Of a stretch of DNA of 64,000 bases, positions 1 through 7,900 are shown piece after piece. Source of the stretch: Streptomyces macrolidinus. GTDB lineage: Bacteria; Actinomycetota; Actinomycetes; Streptomycetales; Streptomycetaceae. The stretch spans positions 1 through 64,000 of the forward strand of contig NZ_JAMWMR010000012.1 in the NCBI RefSeq assembly GCF_023887685.1, in the 5' to 3' direction. The position numbers and the translations under genes were made by a program. The notes below the pieces were generated by a model. It was not told the DNA's origin. It searched no databases and saw only the letters and a list, made by a program, of their open reading frames with translations. How positions within the stretch are numbered: the stretch's first letter is position 1; every line of letters begins with the position of its first letter.

Positions 1-47
1 GGCAGGACGTACGAGAAGTACGGGCGAAGGACGGGAAGTACGGGCGC

Positions 48-581
48 TCAGCCGCGTCCGCGTTCCGCCTGCTCGCGCAGGAAGACGCCGATCTGTCCGG
101 CCAGATGCTCGGCCAGTCCGTCGGCTCGGGCGCCGCCTGTGCCGGGCAGGCCGTAGGTCGCGGTCATGTCTCCGGACCACAGATACCGGTCGGCCCATTC
201 GTCGTCCGCCTTCACCTGCACCTGAATATCGATGAGATGCAGACAGGATTCCGGGGCGGCGGCGTACAGGACGGCCGTGGCGCGGCGCAGTGGATAGAGA
301 TCGAAGCCCTCGATGAATTGCGAGTTGCGCCAGTCGAGAAATGCGCTCTCGCCGTCGGAGCCCGTGCGGACATCGACCTGACCGTCTTCGAGATGGATGC
401 CGACGGCGTTCACCATGCGGTTTTCCACCGTCACCCGGAAGCGGAAATAGATCAACCCTTCCGCGGCGTCGTCGCGCCCGTGCGGCGGCTCCACCCTTTC
501 CAGGCCGTGCACGCGGACACGCAGACCGGCATGCGCGTCCGCGCATTCCTGCCAGTCGCCGATCACATGGGGCTCGCGCAC
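48..581 (-). CDS. hypothetical protein, 177 aa
   Basis: I do not recognise a family. The start is a GTG at 581, preceded on the minus strand by a GGAGG-type ribosome binding site about 7 bases away. The product is soluble, acidic in its middle and without a signal peptide or membrane segment. A central part (about residues 40-130) alternates hydrophobic and polar residues as in a beta-rich domain, for example around IYFRFRVTVENRMV. The gene diverges from the DNA ligase gene at 859. The roughly 280-base gap between them holds a perfect palindrome and a repeat leader. Function is unknown; that it is a real gene rests on frame length, codon bias and the good ribosome binding site. Confidence 0.6.
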   Translation of the reverse strand: MREPHVIGDWQECADAHAGLRVRVHGLERVEPPHGRDDAAEGLIYFRFRVTVENRMVNAVGIHLEDGQVDVRTGSDGESAFLDWRNSQFIEGFDLYPLRRATAVLYAAAPESCLHLIDIQVQVKADDEWADRYLWSGDMTATYGLPGTGGARADGLAEHLAGQIGVFLREQAERGRG

Positions 582-670
582 ACTCCACCTCCGCTTCGCG
601 TCTGATTCCTATCCGTGCGCGCGACAAAGTGTCAAATACGCGGAACGTTCCGTGAACAGAGTTTTGCCTT

Positions 671-689
671 GCTTGATCATTGATCAAGC
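671..689. promoter_or_regulatory. 19-bp perfect palindrome, candidate operator
   Basis: The arms GCTTGATCA and TGATCAAGC flank a single T and match perfectly over 9 bp each. The site lies in the divergent gap between the hypothetical gene starting at 581 and the ligase starting at 859, where a dimeric repressor could control one or both genes. No regulator gene adjoins it, so the binding protein is unknown. Confidence 0.45.
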
Positions 690-772
690 CGTGCGCAGCC
701 ACGATCCTTCCGGGCGTGCGAGGACGAAGATGATGCACGTGGCACACATCACATCGCCCGCGCTGCACCTGC

Positions 773-840
773 CATGAACCTGTCTCTGAAGCAGCCCTGA
801 AGCAGTCCTGAACCAGCCATGAACCAGTCATGAACCTGCC
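773..840. repeat. six-copy ~11-bp tandem repeat in the ligase leader
   Basis: The core TGAA recurs at 775, 787, 798, 809, 820 and 831, i.e. at spacings of 12, 11, 11, 11 and 11 bases. The unit is close to TGAACCAGYCA. The array ends about 20 bases before the ligase start. It can be read as several tiny open frames; the last starts at ATG 830 and stops at TGA 860-862, overlapping the ligase GTG by 4 bases. Confidence 0.6.
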
Positions 841-858
841 CGAGCGGAGAACCGACCC

Positions 859-1824
859 GTGAGACTGCCGCTGATCGCCCCCATGCTCGCGACCCCCGGC
901 ACGCTGCCGCCCGCCGGGCAGGACGAGCGGTGGGCGTACGAGACGAAGCAGGACGGCCAGCGCGTGGTGGTCTATCTGCCCGGCGACGGCACCGTGGAAC
1001 TGCGTGCCCGCTCGGGCGAGGTCATCACGAACGCCTACCCCGAGCTGCACCCTCTGGGCGGGGCCCTGGGCGGGGTGCCCGCGATCCTGGACGGGGAGGT
1101 GGTGGCGCTCGACGAGCGGGGCCGGGGTGACTTCCAGCGGCTGCAGTCCCGCATGGGGCTCGCCCGGTCCCCCGCACTGGCGGCGCGCCGGGCGACGCAG
1201 ACACCCGTCCATCTCGTGCTGTTCGACGTGATGTTCCTGCGGCACCGCCTCACCGCGCTCCCGTATCTGCGCAGGAGGCAGGCGCTGGAGGGGCTCGCGC
1301 TGACGGGGCCCTACTGGTCGACGCCGGGCGCTCTCGTCGGGCATGGCGCGCAGGCGCTCCAGGCGACGCGGGACAACGGCCTGGAGGGGCTGGTGTGCAA
1401 GAAGGTCGACTCGGTGTACGAGCCGGGGGTGCGCTCCCGCTCCTGGATCAAGATCCGCAACGCGCAGACCGTGGATGTGATCGTCGGCGGCTGGCTTCCG
1501 GGGCGCGGACGACTGTCGGGACTGCCCGGAGCGCTGCTGGTGGGGCAGCGGGAGGCGGGGCGACTGCGGTACGTCGGCCGTGTGGGGACGGGCTGGAGCG
1601 AGAACGAGCGCGCCGAACTCGGTCGGCTGCTGCTGGCCACGGAGTCGCACACGTGCCCCTTCGACCCCGAACCACGGATGCCGGAGGTGCACTGGGTGCT
1701 GCCCAGGCTGGTGGGCGAGGTCCGCTATGTCTCGCGCACCCGGTCCGGTCGGCTCAGGCACCCGTCCTGGCTGCGGCTGCGTCCGGATCTCGCGCCGGAG
1801 GACGCCGCGGCCGATCTGCCGTGA
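859..1824 (+). CDS. ATP-dependent DNA ligase (LigC/LigD-ligase type)
   Basis: The enzyme seals DNA nicks using ATP through a covalent lysyl-AMP. Motif I is KQDG with Lys30 as the predicted adenylated residue. Other nucleotidyltransferase motifs follow in order: the GEVVALDERG region, FDVMFL, EGLVCKK, and SWIKIRN leading into the C-terminal OB-fold. At 321 aa it matches the short stand-alone ligases of actinobacteria, which usually act with Ku in end joining or in repair of ribonucleotide-containing ends; no ku gene is in this window. The start is GTG 859 with GGAG upstream. The leader carries an 11-bp tandem repeat and a mini-frame that overlaps the start. Family assignment is firm; the exact repair role is inferred. 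Confidence 0.93.
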   Translation: MRLPLIAPMLATPGTLPPAGQDERWAYETKQDGQRVVVYLPGDGTVELRARSGEVITNAYPELHPLGGALGGVPAILDGEVVALDERGRGDFQRLQSRMGLARSPALAARRATQTPVHLVLFDVMFLRHRLTALPYLRRRQALEGLALTGPYWSTPGALVGHGAQALQATRDNGLEGLVCKKVDSVYEPGVRSRSWIKIRNAQTVDVIVGGWLPGRGRLSGLPGALLVGQREAGRLRYVGRVGTGWSENERAELGRLLLATESHTCPFDPEPRMPEVHWVLPRLVGEVRYVSRTRSGRLRHPSWLRLRPDLAPEDAAADLP

Positions 1825-1855
1825 GCCCGGCGCTCGGCGCACCCCCCGCTTCCGG

Positions 1856-2227
1856 TCAGACGTGTCCCGGTCCACCGCTGCCGAAGGAGCCGCTGGAGCC
1901 GGGGTGCCAGCGCTTGCGCTCCTGGTGCTCACCCCGCCTGCTGGGCGCGTGGTGGAGTTCGTACGGCATCAGCCGCTCGCTCTCCTGTGTCGCGTGGGGC
2001 ACTTCGTCGGGCTCCCTGACCTCCCGCGTCTCATGGACCGGTCCGGTCGGGGGCAGATGGGGCTGCTCCTCCGGATCGGGCGGGGGCAACTCCCGGTCCC
2101 GGATGGACATTCCGAGCCGCACGGCCCAGATCAGCGCAGCCGAGACGAACATGCCGCCGATGAAGGCGGCGAACACGCCTAGCTGCTGACTGGAGACAGC
2201 CAGTAGTTCCAAGCTCGCCGTATTCAT
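1856..2227 (-). CDS. DUF6479-like small membrane protein
   Basis: This 123-aa protein has one hydrophobic segment near residues 15-38, then a short basic stretch (RLGMSIRDREL) and a Pro/Glu/His-rich soluble tail. The order hydrophobic helix, RIRRRE-like motif, PPxPEEQPxLP and REVREPDEVP matches what I recall of the Streptomyces DUF6479 family. Its function is unknown. The topology suggests a single-pass membrane protein with a cytoplasmic disordered tail. It converges with the ligase gene (gap about 30 bases) and is head to head with nothing obvious upstream. The tail ends in a Gly/Ser-rich stretch. Confidence 0.7.
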   Translation of the reverse strand: MNTASLELLAVSSQQLGVFAAFIGGMFVSAALIWAVRLGMSIRDRELPPPDPEEQPHLPPTGPVHETREVREPDEVPHATQESERLMPYELHHAPSRRGEHQERKRWHPGSSGSFGSGGPGHV

Positions 2228-2308
2228 GTCATGAAAGTAACCCCATTTGGCGGAAATTACCCCTTGGGGGAATTGATCCTGGCTGTTGGCTGTCGGGGTC
2301 GGCCCGGT

Positions 2309-3172
2309 TCAGCGCTCTGTCATGACGAGGACCAGGGGGATGCCGTCGCACGGGACCAGGCGCAGTCGGCCATGGTGGCCGGGGCGGCCCGCGGCGAGCA
2401 GCGCGCCGAAGTCGGGGCCCTTGGTGAGCGAGCCGACCAGATGGGCCGGGTCGGCGGACGCGGCCACCCGGCCACGGGCGTTGACGAGATGGGCCGGTTC
2501 CGGCAGCGCGCGGAGCAGCGGCATCACGGCCGCCTCGAAGTGCCGCAGGTACACGTCCGCCGCGGTGACCCCGGCGAACCGGCCCTCGATGTGGACCGGC
2601 GCGGACAGGGTGAGGCTGTACTCCTCCGAGCACAGGTAGTCGACGTACGGGCCCGCGACCGCGCGGTGTCCGGTGTCGCGGGGCAGGGTGAACCAGTCCC
2701 AGTGCGTGTAGTCGGAGTAGGCGGACTGCCGCGGGTCGAGGTCGGGCAGCAGCGGCCGTACGCCACCACTGGAGCTGGTCTGCCACCACTCCAGCCAGGC
2801 CGGTACGTCACCGAGCAGTCCCGGTGCGGCGACGAAGCCGACGCCGGAGACCAACTCCTGCCGGGCCAGGTGGAGATGGAGTCCGGGGCGCAGCGCGGCG
2901 AGGTCGGCGGTCGCCGGGCGGCGGCCCTGGGCTGCGACCCGCGTGAGCAAGGCGGCGACATCGGCCCGGGTGCGGGCGACGGCGTCGAAGACGGCCTCCA
3001 GGGTGGAGCGCACCTGGGCCGCCACGGCGGCTTCGGTGACCGGGTCGAGCGTCGCCGTTCCCGCGCCCGCGAGGCGGCTGCTCCCCTCTCCCACGGCCGT
3101 GCCGGGGGCCGTCGGGGCGGGGGGGGGGGTGAGACAGGGCAGGAAGCCGGGCTGCCGCGGGGAGTCGGACAT
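2309..3172 (-). CDS. Cache-domain sensor-like protein
   Basis: I chose the ATG at 3172 (protein starts MSDSPRQ), giving about 287 aa. The middle and C-terminal half resemble the Cache small-molecule-binding fold: a segment with SDYTHWDWFTLPRDTG, then AGPYVDYLCSEEYSLTLSAPV and a GVTAADVYL strand. No membrane helix, kinase or DNA-binding domain is visible, so it may be a soluble Cache-type ligand-binding protein. It is divergent from a polyamine-binding lipoprotein gene, so a role in sensing or controlling that uptake is a reasonable inference. An 11-base G run (C run on the coding strand) at 3119-3129 lies in codons just after the start and encodes a Pro stretch; see findings. Confidence 0.6.
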   Translation of the reverse strand: MSDSPRQPGFLPCLTPPPAPTAPGTAVGEGSSRLAGAGTATLDPVTEAAVAAQVRSTLEAVFDAVARTRADVAALLTRVAAQGRRPATADLAALRPGLHLHLARQELVSGVGFVAAPGLLGDVPAWLEWWQTSSSGGVRPLLPDLDPRQSAYSDYTHWDWFTLPRDTGHRAVAGPYVDYLCSEEYSLTLSAPVHIEGRFAGVTAADVYLRHFEAAVMPLLRALPEPAHLVNARGRVAASADPAHLVGSLTKGPDFGALLAAGRPGHHGRLRLVPCDGIPLVLVMTER

Positions 3173-3598
3173 GACGGCGACCGTATACGGCCTCTTTACC
3201 GCGTCGCACGTTGCCCCCCAGGTCAACTGCCCAAGGGATGCTCAAAGTTGATCCAAATAGCGACGCTCCGTAAGGTGTTGGCCACGCCGTCCGCCGGAGG
3301 CAGCACCCTGTCACCCAGGCGGACTTCTGGGCGGGCTGTTTGGCCTGCCCGCCGGCCTGGAGCATCGTCCGAGTACGCCACTGCGATCCACGGCGTCCGG
3401 AGTCGCCCTGGTCACCGCACCATCCCGCCACCGGTGCCGTTCGCGGACCAGCTCCGCGCCCGTCGTCCGCGTGGTGGCCTGCCCGTCCCCCGCCCCCCGT
3501 CGCAGCACCGTCCCCGCAGCCCCCGTCCCCGACTCCCCCCGTTCCCCCACTGTCACCCCCCGCACCGTCCCCCACTCCCCCCCGTCGTGGAGATTTCC
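3173..3598. other. 426-bp intergenic region, C-rich 3' half
   Basis: This gap separates the divergent Cache gene and the lipoprotein gene. I see one promoter-like sequence on the plus strand (3248-3276) and a C-rich stretch from about 3460 to 3590 with no convincing small gene. The open frames here continue from or overlap neighbours without ribosome binding sites. Confidence 0.5.
3248..3276 (+). promoter_or_regulatory. candidate promoter for the polyamine-binding lipoprotein
   Basis: TTGATC (3248-3253) and TAAGGT (3271-3276) are separated by 17 bases, which fits a housekeeping-type Streptomyces promoter. It reads toward the lipoprotein gene at 3599 and would leave a leader of about 315 bases. 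Confidence 0.35.
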
Positions 3599-4813
3599 TT
3601 GTTCAGCAGATCGTTGTTCACCAAGTCGTTCAGAGCGACAGCCGCCGTCTGCTCCCTTCTGCTCGTGAGCGGCTGCGGGTTATTCGCCGACTCGAGCGAC
3701 TCCAGCTCGTCCAACGGCTTCAACCCCCCGGACCTGAAGGCGCAGTCGAAGCTCGGCACGCCCGAAGGACAGGTCAACCTGATCAACTGGGCGGGCTATG
3801 TGGAGGACGGCTCCACGGACCCGAAGGTCGACTGGGTCACCCCGTTCGAGAAGCAGACGGGCTGCCGGGTCAACTCCAAGGTGGCGGCCAGCTCGGACGA
3901 GATGGTCAAGCTGATGAAGTCCGGTGCCTACGACGCCGCTTCGGCGTCGGGTGACGCCTCCCTCCGGCTCATCGCCTCCGGTGAGGCGGCGCCGGTGAAC
4001 ACGGACCTGGTACCCAACTACAAGGACGTGTTCTTCGGTCTGAAGAAACAGGACTGGAACTCCTACAACGGCACCATGTACGGCATTCCGCACGGCCGTG
4101 GCGCCAACCTGCTCATGTACAACACGCAGGAGGTCTCGCCCGCCCCGACCTCCTGGTCCGCGGTCTTCGACGACGCCTCGAAGCACAAGGGCCATGTCAC
4201 GGCGTACGACTCCCCGATCTACATCGCGGACGCGGCGCTCTATCTGAGCGAGACGAAGCCGGGGCTGCACATCCGCAACCCGTACGCGCTCGACCAGCAG
4301 CAGTTCGACGCGGCCGTGGACCTGCTCAAGAAGCAGCGTCCGAACGTCGGTGAGTACTGGGGTGACTACCTCAAGGAGGTCTCCGCCTTCAAGAGCGGTG
4401 ACTCCGTGGTCGGCACCACGTGGCAGGTCATCGCCAACCTCGCCGCCAGCGAGGGCGCCAAGGTGAAGGCCGTGCTGCCCCAGGAGGGTGCGACCGGCTG
4501 GTCCGACACCTGGATGATCTCCGCCAAGGCGAAGCACCCCAACTGCGCCTACAAGTGGATGAACTGGGTCATCTCGCCGAAGGTCAACGCGCAGATCGCC
4601 GAGTACTTCGGTGAGGCTCCGGCCAACATCAAGTCCTGCGACGAGACCAGCGACCCGACCTTCTGTGACACCTTCCACGCCATGGACGAGAGTTACTGGA
4701 AGGACATCGCGTTCTGGACGACGCCGATCGAGCAGTGCCTCGACGGTCGGACGAACGTCAAGTGCGTGCCGTATTCCGACTGGGTACAGGCCTGGAGCGA
4801 GATCAGGGGCTGA
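3599..4813 (+). CDS. polyamine (spermidine/putrescine) ABC transporter substrate-binding lipoprotein
   Basis: The product is a PotD-like periplasmic-type binding protein anchored as a lipoprotein. I chose the TTG at 3599 because GGAG lies 6 bases before it and the resulting 404-aa protein opens with a basic start, hydrophobic core and the lipobox LVSGC. The mature part contains the family's early strand VNLINWAGYVEDG, the SSDEMVKLMKSG segment and MYGIPHGRGANLLMYN. Six or more cysteines in the last third could form disulphides. No permease or ATPase gene adjoins it, so the protein either uses a transporter encoded elsewhere or has a sensing role with the divergent Cache protein. A strong terminator follows. 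The alternative GTG at 3587 lacks a ribosome binding site. Confidence 0.85.
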   Translation: MFSRSLFTKSFRATAAVCSLLLVSGCGLFADSSDSSSSNGFNPPDLKAQSKLGTPEGQVNLINWAGYVEDGSTDPKVDWVTPFEKQTGCRVNSKVAASSDEMVKLMKSGAYDAASASGDASLRLIASGEAAPVNTDLVPNYKDVFFGLKKQDWNSYNGTMYGIPHGRGANLLMYNTQEVSPAPTSWSAVFDDASKHKGHVTAYDSPIYIADAALYLSETKPGLHIRNPYALDQQQFDAAVDLLKKQRPNVGEYWGDYLKEVSAFKSGDSVVGTTWQVIANLAASEGAKVKAVLPQEGATGWSDTWMISAKAKHPNCAYKWMNWVISPKVNAQIAEYFGEAPANIKSCDETSDPTFCDTFHAMDESYWKDIAFWTTPIEQCLDGRTNVKCVPYSDWVQAWSEIRG

Positions 4814-4828
4814 ACCCGTTCCCACGGA

Positions 4829-4865
4829 CAAGGGCCGCCGCGCCACCCCGGCGCGGCGGCCCTTG
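4829..4865 (+). terminator. strong intrinsic-type terminator
   Basis: A perfect 16-bp stem (CAAGGGCCGCCGCGCC and its complement) encloses a 5-base loop, about 15 bases after the lipoprotein stop codon. There is no long T run, as is usual in Streptomyces. Confidence 0.85.
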
Positions 4866-4961
4866 TGCGTCCACACCAACGCGGCGCGCGGGCCGCGTCG
4901 TTGCCGTATCCGTACATCGGTGATCTTGGCACGGGCCACCCTCCAGGAGCAGGATGCCCCC

Positions 4962-5633
4962 ATGAAGGGGTACCTGTTCTCCCATGAACACATGGTCCAG
5001 CCGGCCATCGCGCCGGGTATGTCGATACAGAACGCCAAGTCCATTCGCTATGTCGTGAACGGTGAGATGCTCGCGCGGCAGGGGGCGATGGTCGCCTACC
5101 GCGGCAGCCTCCGGTTCGAGCGCAAGGGTCAGGGCGTGGGCGGGATGCTCAAGCGGGCGGTCACGGGTGAGGGGCTACCGCTCATGACCGTACGCGGGCA
5201 GGGCGAGGCCTGGTTCGCGCACGAGGCGCAGAACTGCTTCATCGTGGAGATCGAGCCGGGTGACGAGTTCACCGTCAACGGCCGCAACGTCCTGTGCTTC
5301 GACGCCTCCCTGTCGTACCAGATCCGCACGGTGAAGGGCGCCGGGATGACCGGCGGCGGACTGTTCAACAGCGTCTTCAGCGGGCAGGGCGAACTGGGGC
5401 TGATCTGCGAGGGTTCGCCGCTGGTCATCCCCGTCTCGCCCCAGCAGCCCGTGTACGTCGACACCGACGCGGTGGTGGGCTGGACGGCCGCGCTGCACAC
5501 CTCGTTGAGCCGGTCGCAGTCCATCGGCTCGATGCTGCGCGGTGGTTCGGGCGAGGCCGTCCAACTCAAGCTGGAGGGTGAGGGGTTCGTGGTCGTCCGG
5601 CCCAGCGAGCTGACCCCGCAGAAGGAGAACTGA
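4962..5633 (+). CDS. AIM24 family protein
   Basis: This 223-aa protein belongs to the AIM24/TIGR00266-like family of beta-rich proteins. Members keep patterns seen here: NGEMLARQGAMVAYRGSLRFE, GEGLPLMTVRGQGEAWFA and the late segment GWTAALHTSL. The biochemical role in bacteria is not settled; the yeast homologue is mitochondrial. I chose ATG 4962 because an AGGAG sequence precedes it and the family begins near this point. The open frame extends further upstream, but that part is the terminator region. It stands alone between a terminator and a convergent TetR gene. Confidence 0.85.
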   Translation: MKGYLFSHEHMVQPAIAPGMSIQNAKSIRYVVNGEMLARQGAMVAYRGSLRFERKGQGVGGMLKRAVTGEGLPLMTVRGQGEAWFAHEAQNCFIVEIEPGDEFTVNGRNVLCFDASLSYQIRTVKGAGMTGGGLFNSVFSGQGELGLICEGSPLVIPVSPQQPVYVDTDAVVGWTAALHTSLSRSQSIGSMLRGGSGEAVQLKLEGEGFVVVRPSELTPQKEN

Positions 5634-5640
5634 CCGCGAA

Positions 5641-5666
5641 GGGCCCTCACCACCGGTGAACGGCCC
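5641..5666. terminator. weak bidirectional hairpin
   Basis: GGGCC, a bulge, TCACC, loop ACC, GGTGA and GGCCC form an interrupted stem between the convergent AIM24 and TetR genes. It probably ends transcription from both sides. Confidence 0.45.
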
Positions 5667-5669
5667 GGC

Positions 5670-6320
5670 TCAGGAGGTCAGTTGGGCCTGGACGAGCGGA
5701 CCGTAGCGTTCGACGATGTCCTCGATGTCGGCGGTACGCACATGAGGGCCGCGCACGATGCCGAACATCACGCTCAGGCCCAGCAGGGCACTCACCGCCA
5801 GTTCCGCGCGCAGGCCCGCGTCCGGGCCGCTCAGCCGGGCGGCGAGGCGATCGCCGACCTGGGCGCGGAAGTTGGTGCGCAGCGTCTCGCCCCGCTCGCG
5901 GTGCAGGGGCGCGAACACGATACGCAGGACGGGGTCGGCGCCCTGCTCGGTCTGACTCACCAGAACATGGCGGACCATGTGGCGGCCGAGGTCCGCGAGC
6001 GGTGCGTCCAGCAGCGCCACGGCGTCCTCCTCGAAGGACATGACCTGGGCGAAGAGCGTGTCCTTGTTGCCGAAGTACTTCAGGATCAGGGGCGCGCTGA
6101 CCCCGGCCCGCTCGGCGACCGCCTTCAGCGTGATGTCCGCCTGCGCGTGCCGGGCGTGGAGGTGGCGCACGGCCCGCAGGATCGCGGCCTTGGTCGCCTC
6201 GGCGTCACGGCGGGCGGGGCCGCGGGGCGCCTCGGCTGCCCCGGGCCCCGGTCCCGCCCCGGTCGAGCGGTCCGGCTCCGCAGGGTGGCCCGCGGGGGCG
6301 GTGACGGACGGGGTGGTCAT
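5670..6320 (-). CDS. TetR family transcriptional regulator
   Basis: The N-terminal third carries a TetR helix-turn-helix: ITLKAVAERAGVSAPLILKYFGNKDTLF. It is followed by an all-helical ligand-binding domain. I chose ATG 6320 because the upstream MFS gene stops at 6325 and the sequence reads TGA, four C's, ATG; a GGAG-type site lies just before. This makes MFS and regulator one translationally coupled operon. Two adjacent palindromes upstream of the MFS gene (7856-7900) are the likely operators, so the protein should repress its own operon and be released by the transporter's substrate. An N-terminal Pro/Ala-rich extension of about 45 residues precedes the DNA-binding domain. Confidence 0.9.
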   Translation of the reverse strand: MTTPSVTAPAGHPAEPDRSTGAGPGPGAAEAPRGPARRDAEATKAAILRAVRHLHARHAQADITLKAVAERAGVSAPLILKYFGNKDTLFAQVMSFEEDAVALLDAPLADLGRHMVRHVLVSQTEQGADPVLRIVFAPLHRERGETLRTNFRAQVGDRLAARLSGPDAGLRAELAVSALLGLSVMFGIVRGPHVRTADIEDIVERYGPLVQAQLTS

Positions 6321-6324
6321 GGGG

Positions 6325-7827
6325 TCACGCTCCTTCCAGCGCCTCGTCGCGCGCGGCTTCCGTACGAACACTGGCGCGACGGGTGCCACCCGAGGCACGG
6401 TCCTTGGGGATGGTGAGGGCGGCGGCACAGGCCACCAGGGCGACCGTACCCGCCATCGCGAACGTCAGCAGATAGCCGTGGAGCGTGGGCACGGGGGTGC
6501 CCCCGACGAGACTCGTGTGGTGGACCAGGATCGCGGCGACGGCGGCGCTGCAGACGGCCTGACCGATCGTGCGCATCAGGACGTTGACGCCGTTCGCGGA
6601 CGCGGTCTGCCCGGCCGGTACCGCGCCCAGGATCAGCGTGGGCAGCGCCGAGTAGGCGAGGGTGGTGCCGGTCGCCACGATCGACGCGCCCACGATGACC
6701 ATCCACAGGTCGCGGCTGTCGGCGATCCGGACGGCATAGCCGAGCGCCAGGACGGCGGCCCCCAGCGCGAGGGTGACGCGCGGGCCGCGGGACGCCGAGA
6801 TACGGGCCGAGAGCGGCGAGAACAGCAGCATGGTCACACCGCCGGGAAGCAGGCACAGTCCGCTGCCCACGATGGACAGGCCGAGCCCGTACCCGGTGGC
6901 CTTGGGCGCCTGGACGAGCTGGGCCGTCACCAGGGAGTTGGCGTAGAAGCCGAAGCCGACCAGCAGGGCGGCGATATGGGGCAGCGCGACGCGCGGGCGG
7001 GACGCCAGGCGCAGATCGACCAGGGGCCGCTCGGCGCGCACCTGCTGCACGGACCACAGGGTCAGGATCAGCACGCAGGCCACGAACAGGCCCAGGATGC
7101 GAGGGCTCCCCCACCCCCACTGGCCGCCCTGCGACACGGCCAGCAGCAGGCTGACGAGGCCGGCGGCCAGGCCCAGCGCGCCGAGGACGTCGAAGCGGCC
7201 GGGGGCGCGCACGGGCGACTCGCGGACCGCCCACCAGGCGAGCAGCAGGCCGACGGCACCGAGACCGCTGGTCACCCAGAACATGGTGTGCCAGGTCGCG
7301 TACTGGATCACGAGCGCGGCCAGCGGCAGGCCGAGCGCCGCCCCGATGCCGACGGTGGAACTCATGAGCGCGACCGCGGATCCGGTGCGCTCGGGCGGCA
7401 GTTCGTCCCGCAGGATGCTGATCGAGAGCGGGACGACCGCGGCTGCCGCGCCCTGCAGGGCGCGCGCCGTGATGAGCACGCCGATGTCGGACGAGAGGGC
7501 GCAGAGCACCGAGCCCAGCGTCATCAGCCCGAGGGCGGCCAGCAGCACCCGCCGCTTGCCGTACATGTCACCGGCGCGCCCGAGCACCGGGGTGAGTACG
7601 GCGCCGGACAGCAGTGTGGCGGTCACCATCCAGGAGACGGCGCCCGCCGAGGCGCCGGTCAGCCGGGGCAGATCGGGCAGCAGCGGGACGACGACCGTCT
7701 GCATGACGGCCATGAGGATGCCGCCGAAGGCCAGTACCGGGACCGCCGCCCGCTCCCGCACCCCTGGCCGGTCGACCGGCTCGTCGGGGGTGGTGGATCG
7801 GTCCGGCGGTACGGGTATCGGGGCCAT
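6325..7827 (-). CDS. MFS drug efflux transporter (DHA2-like)
   Basis: This 500-aa protein has many hydrophobic helices spread over its whole length, in keeping with a 14-helix DHA2 proton antiporter. The family motif A appears as LGRAGDMYGKRRVL after helix 2, and a motif C-like stretch MSSTVGIGAALGLPLAALV lies in helix 5. The likely role is proton-driven export of a hydrophobic or cationic compound from the cytoplasm. ATG 7827 follows a GGAG site. The gene is first in an operon with the TetR gene that begins 4 bases after its stop. The tandem operators at 7856-7900 overlap its promoter region. The substrate cannot be told from sequence. Confidence 0.9.
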   Translation of the reverse strand: MAPIPVPPDRSTTPDEPVDRPGVRERAAVPVLAFGGILMAVMQTVVVPLLPDLPRLTGASAGAVSWMVTATLLSGAVLTPVLGRAGDMYGKRRVLLAALGLMTLGSVLCALSSDIGVLITARALQGAAAAVVPLSISILRDELPPERTGSAVALMSSTVGIGAALGLPLAALVIQYATWHTMFWVTSGLGAVGLLLAWWAVRESPVRAPGRFDVLGALGLAAGLVSLLLAVSQGGQWGWGSPRILGLFVACVLILTLWSVQQVRAERPLVDLRLASRPRVALPHIAALLVGFGFYANSLVTAQLVQAPKATGYGLGLSIVGSGLCLLPGGVTMLLFSPLSARISASRGPRVTLALGAAVLALGYAVRIADSRDLWMVIVGASIVATGTTLAYSALPTLILGAVPAGQTASANGVNVLMRTIGQAVCSAAVAAILVHHTSLVGGTPVPTLHGYLLTFAMAGTVALVACAAALTIPKDRASGGTRRASVRTEAARDEALEGA

Positions 7828-7855
7828 GGGCGCTCCAGAGGCAGGGGTGAATCGC

Positions 7856-7900
7856 GGGTGAATGACGATTCACCCTACCCAGGTGAATGGTCATTCACCT
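7856..7900. promoter_or_regulatory. tandem TetR-type operators upstream of the MFS-TetR operon
   Basis: AGGTGAATG-GT-CATTCACCT at 7881-7900 is a perfect 9+9 palindrome. GGGTGAATG-AC-GATTCACCC at 7856-7875 is the same site with one arm mismatch. Their centres are 25 bp apart. A further half-site, GGGTGAAT, lies at about 7845-7852. On the minus strand a TAGGGT sequence between the two could serve as the -10 box, so bound regulator would block it. Confidence 0.8.

Noticed and set aside
2231..3598. Long N-terminal extension in frame with the polyamine-binding lipoprotein
   Set aside because: It runs through the antisense of the Cache gene and a C-rich gap, and the lipoprotein signal begins only after the TTG at 3599 with its ribosome binding site.
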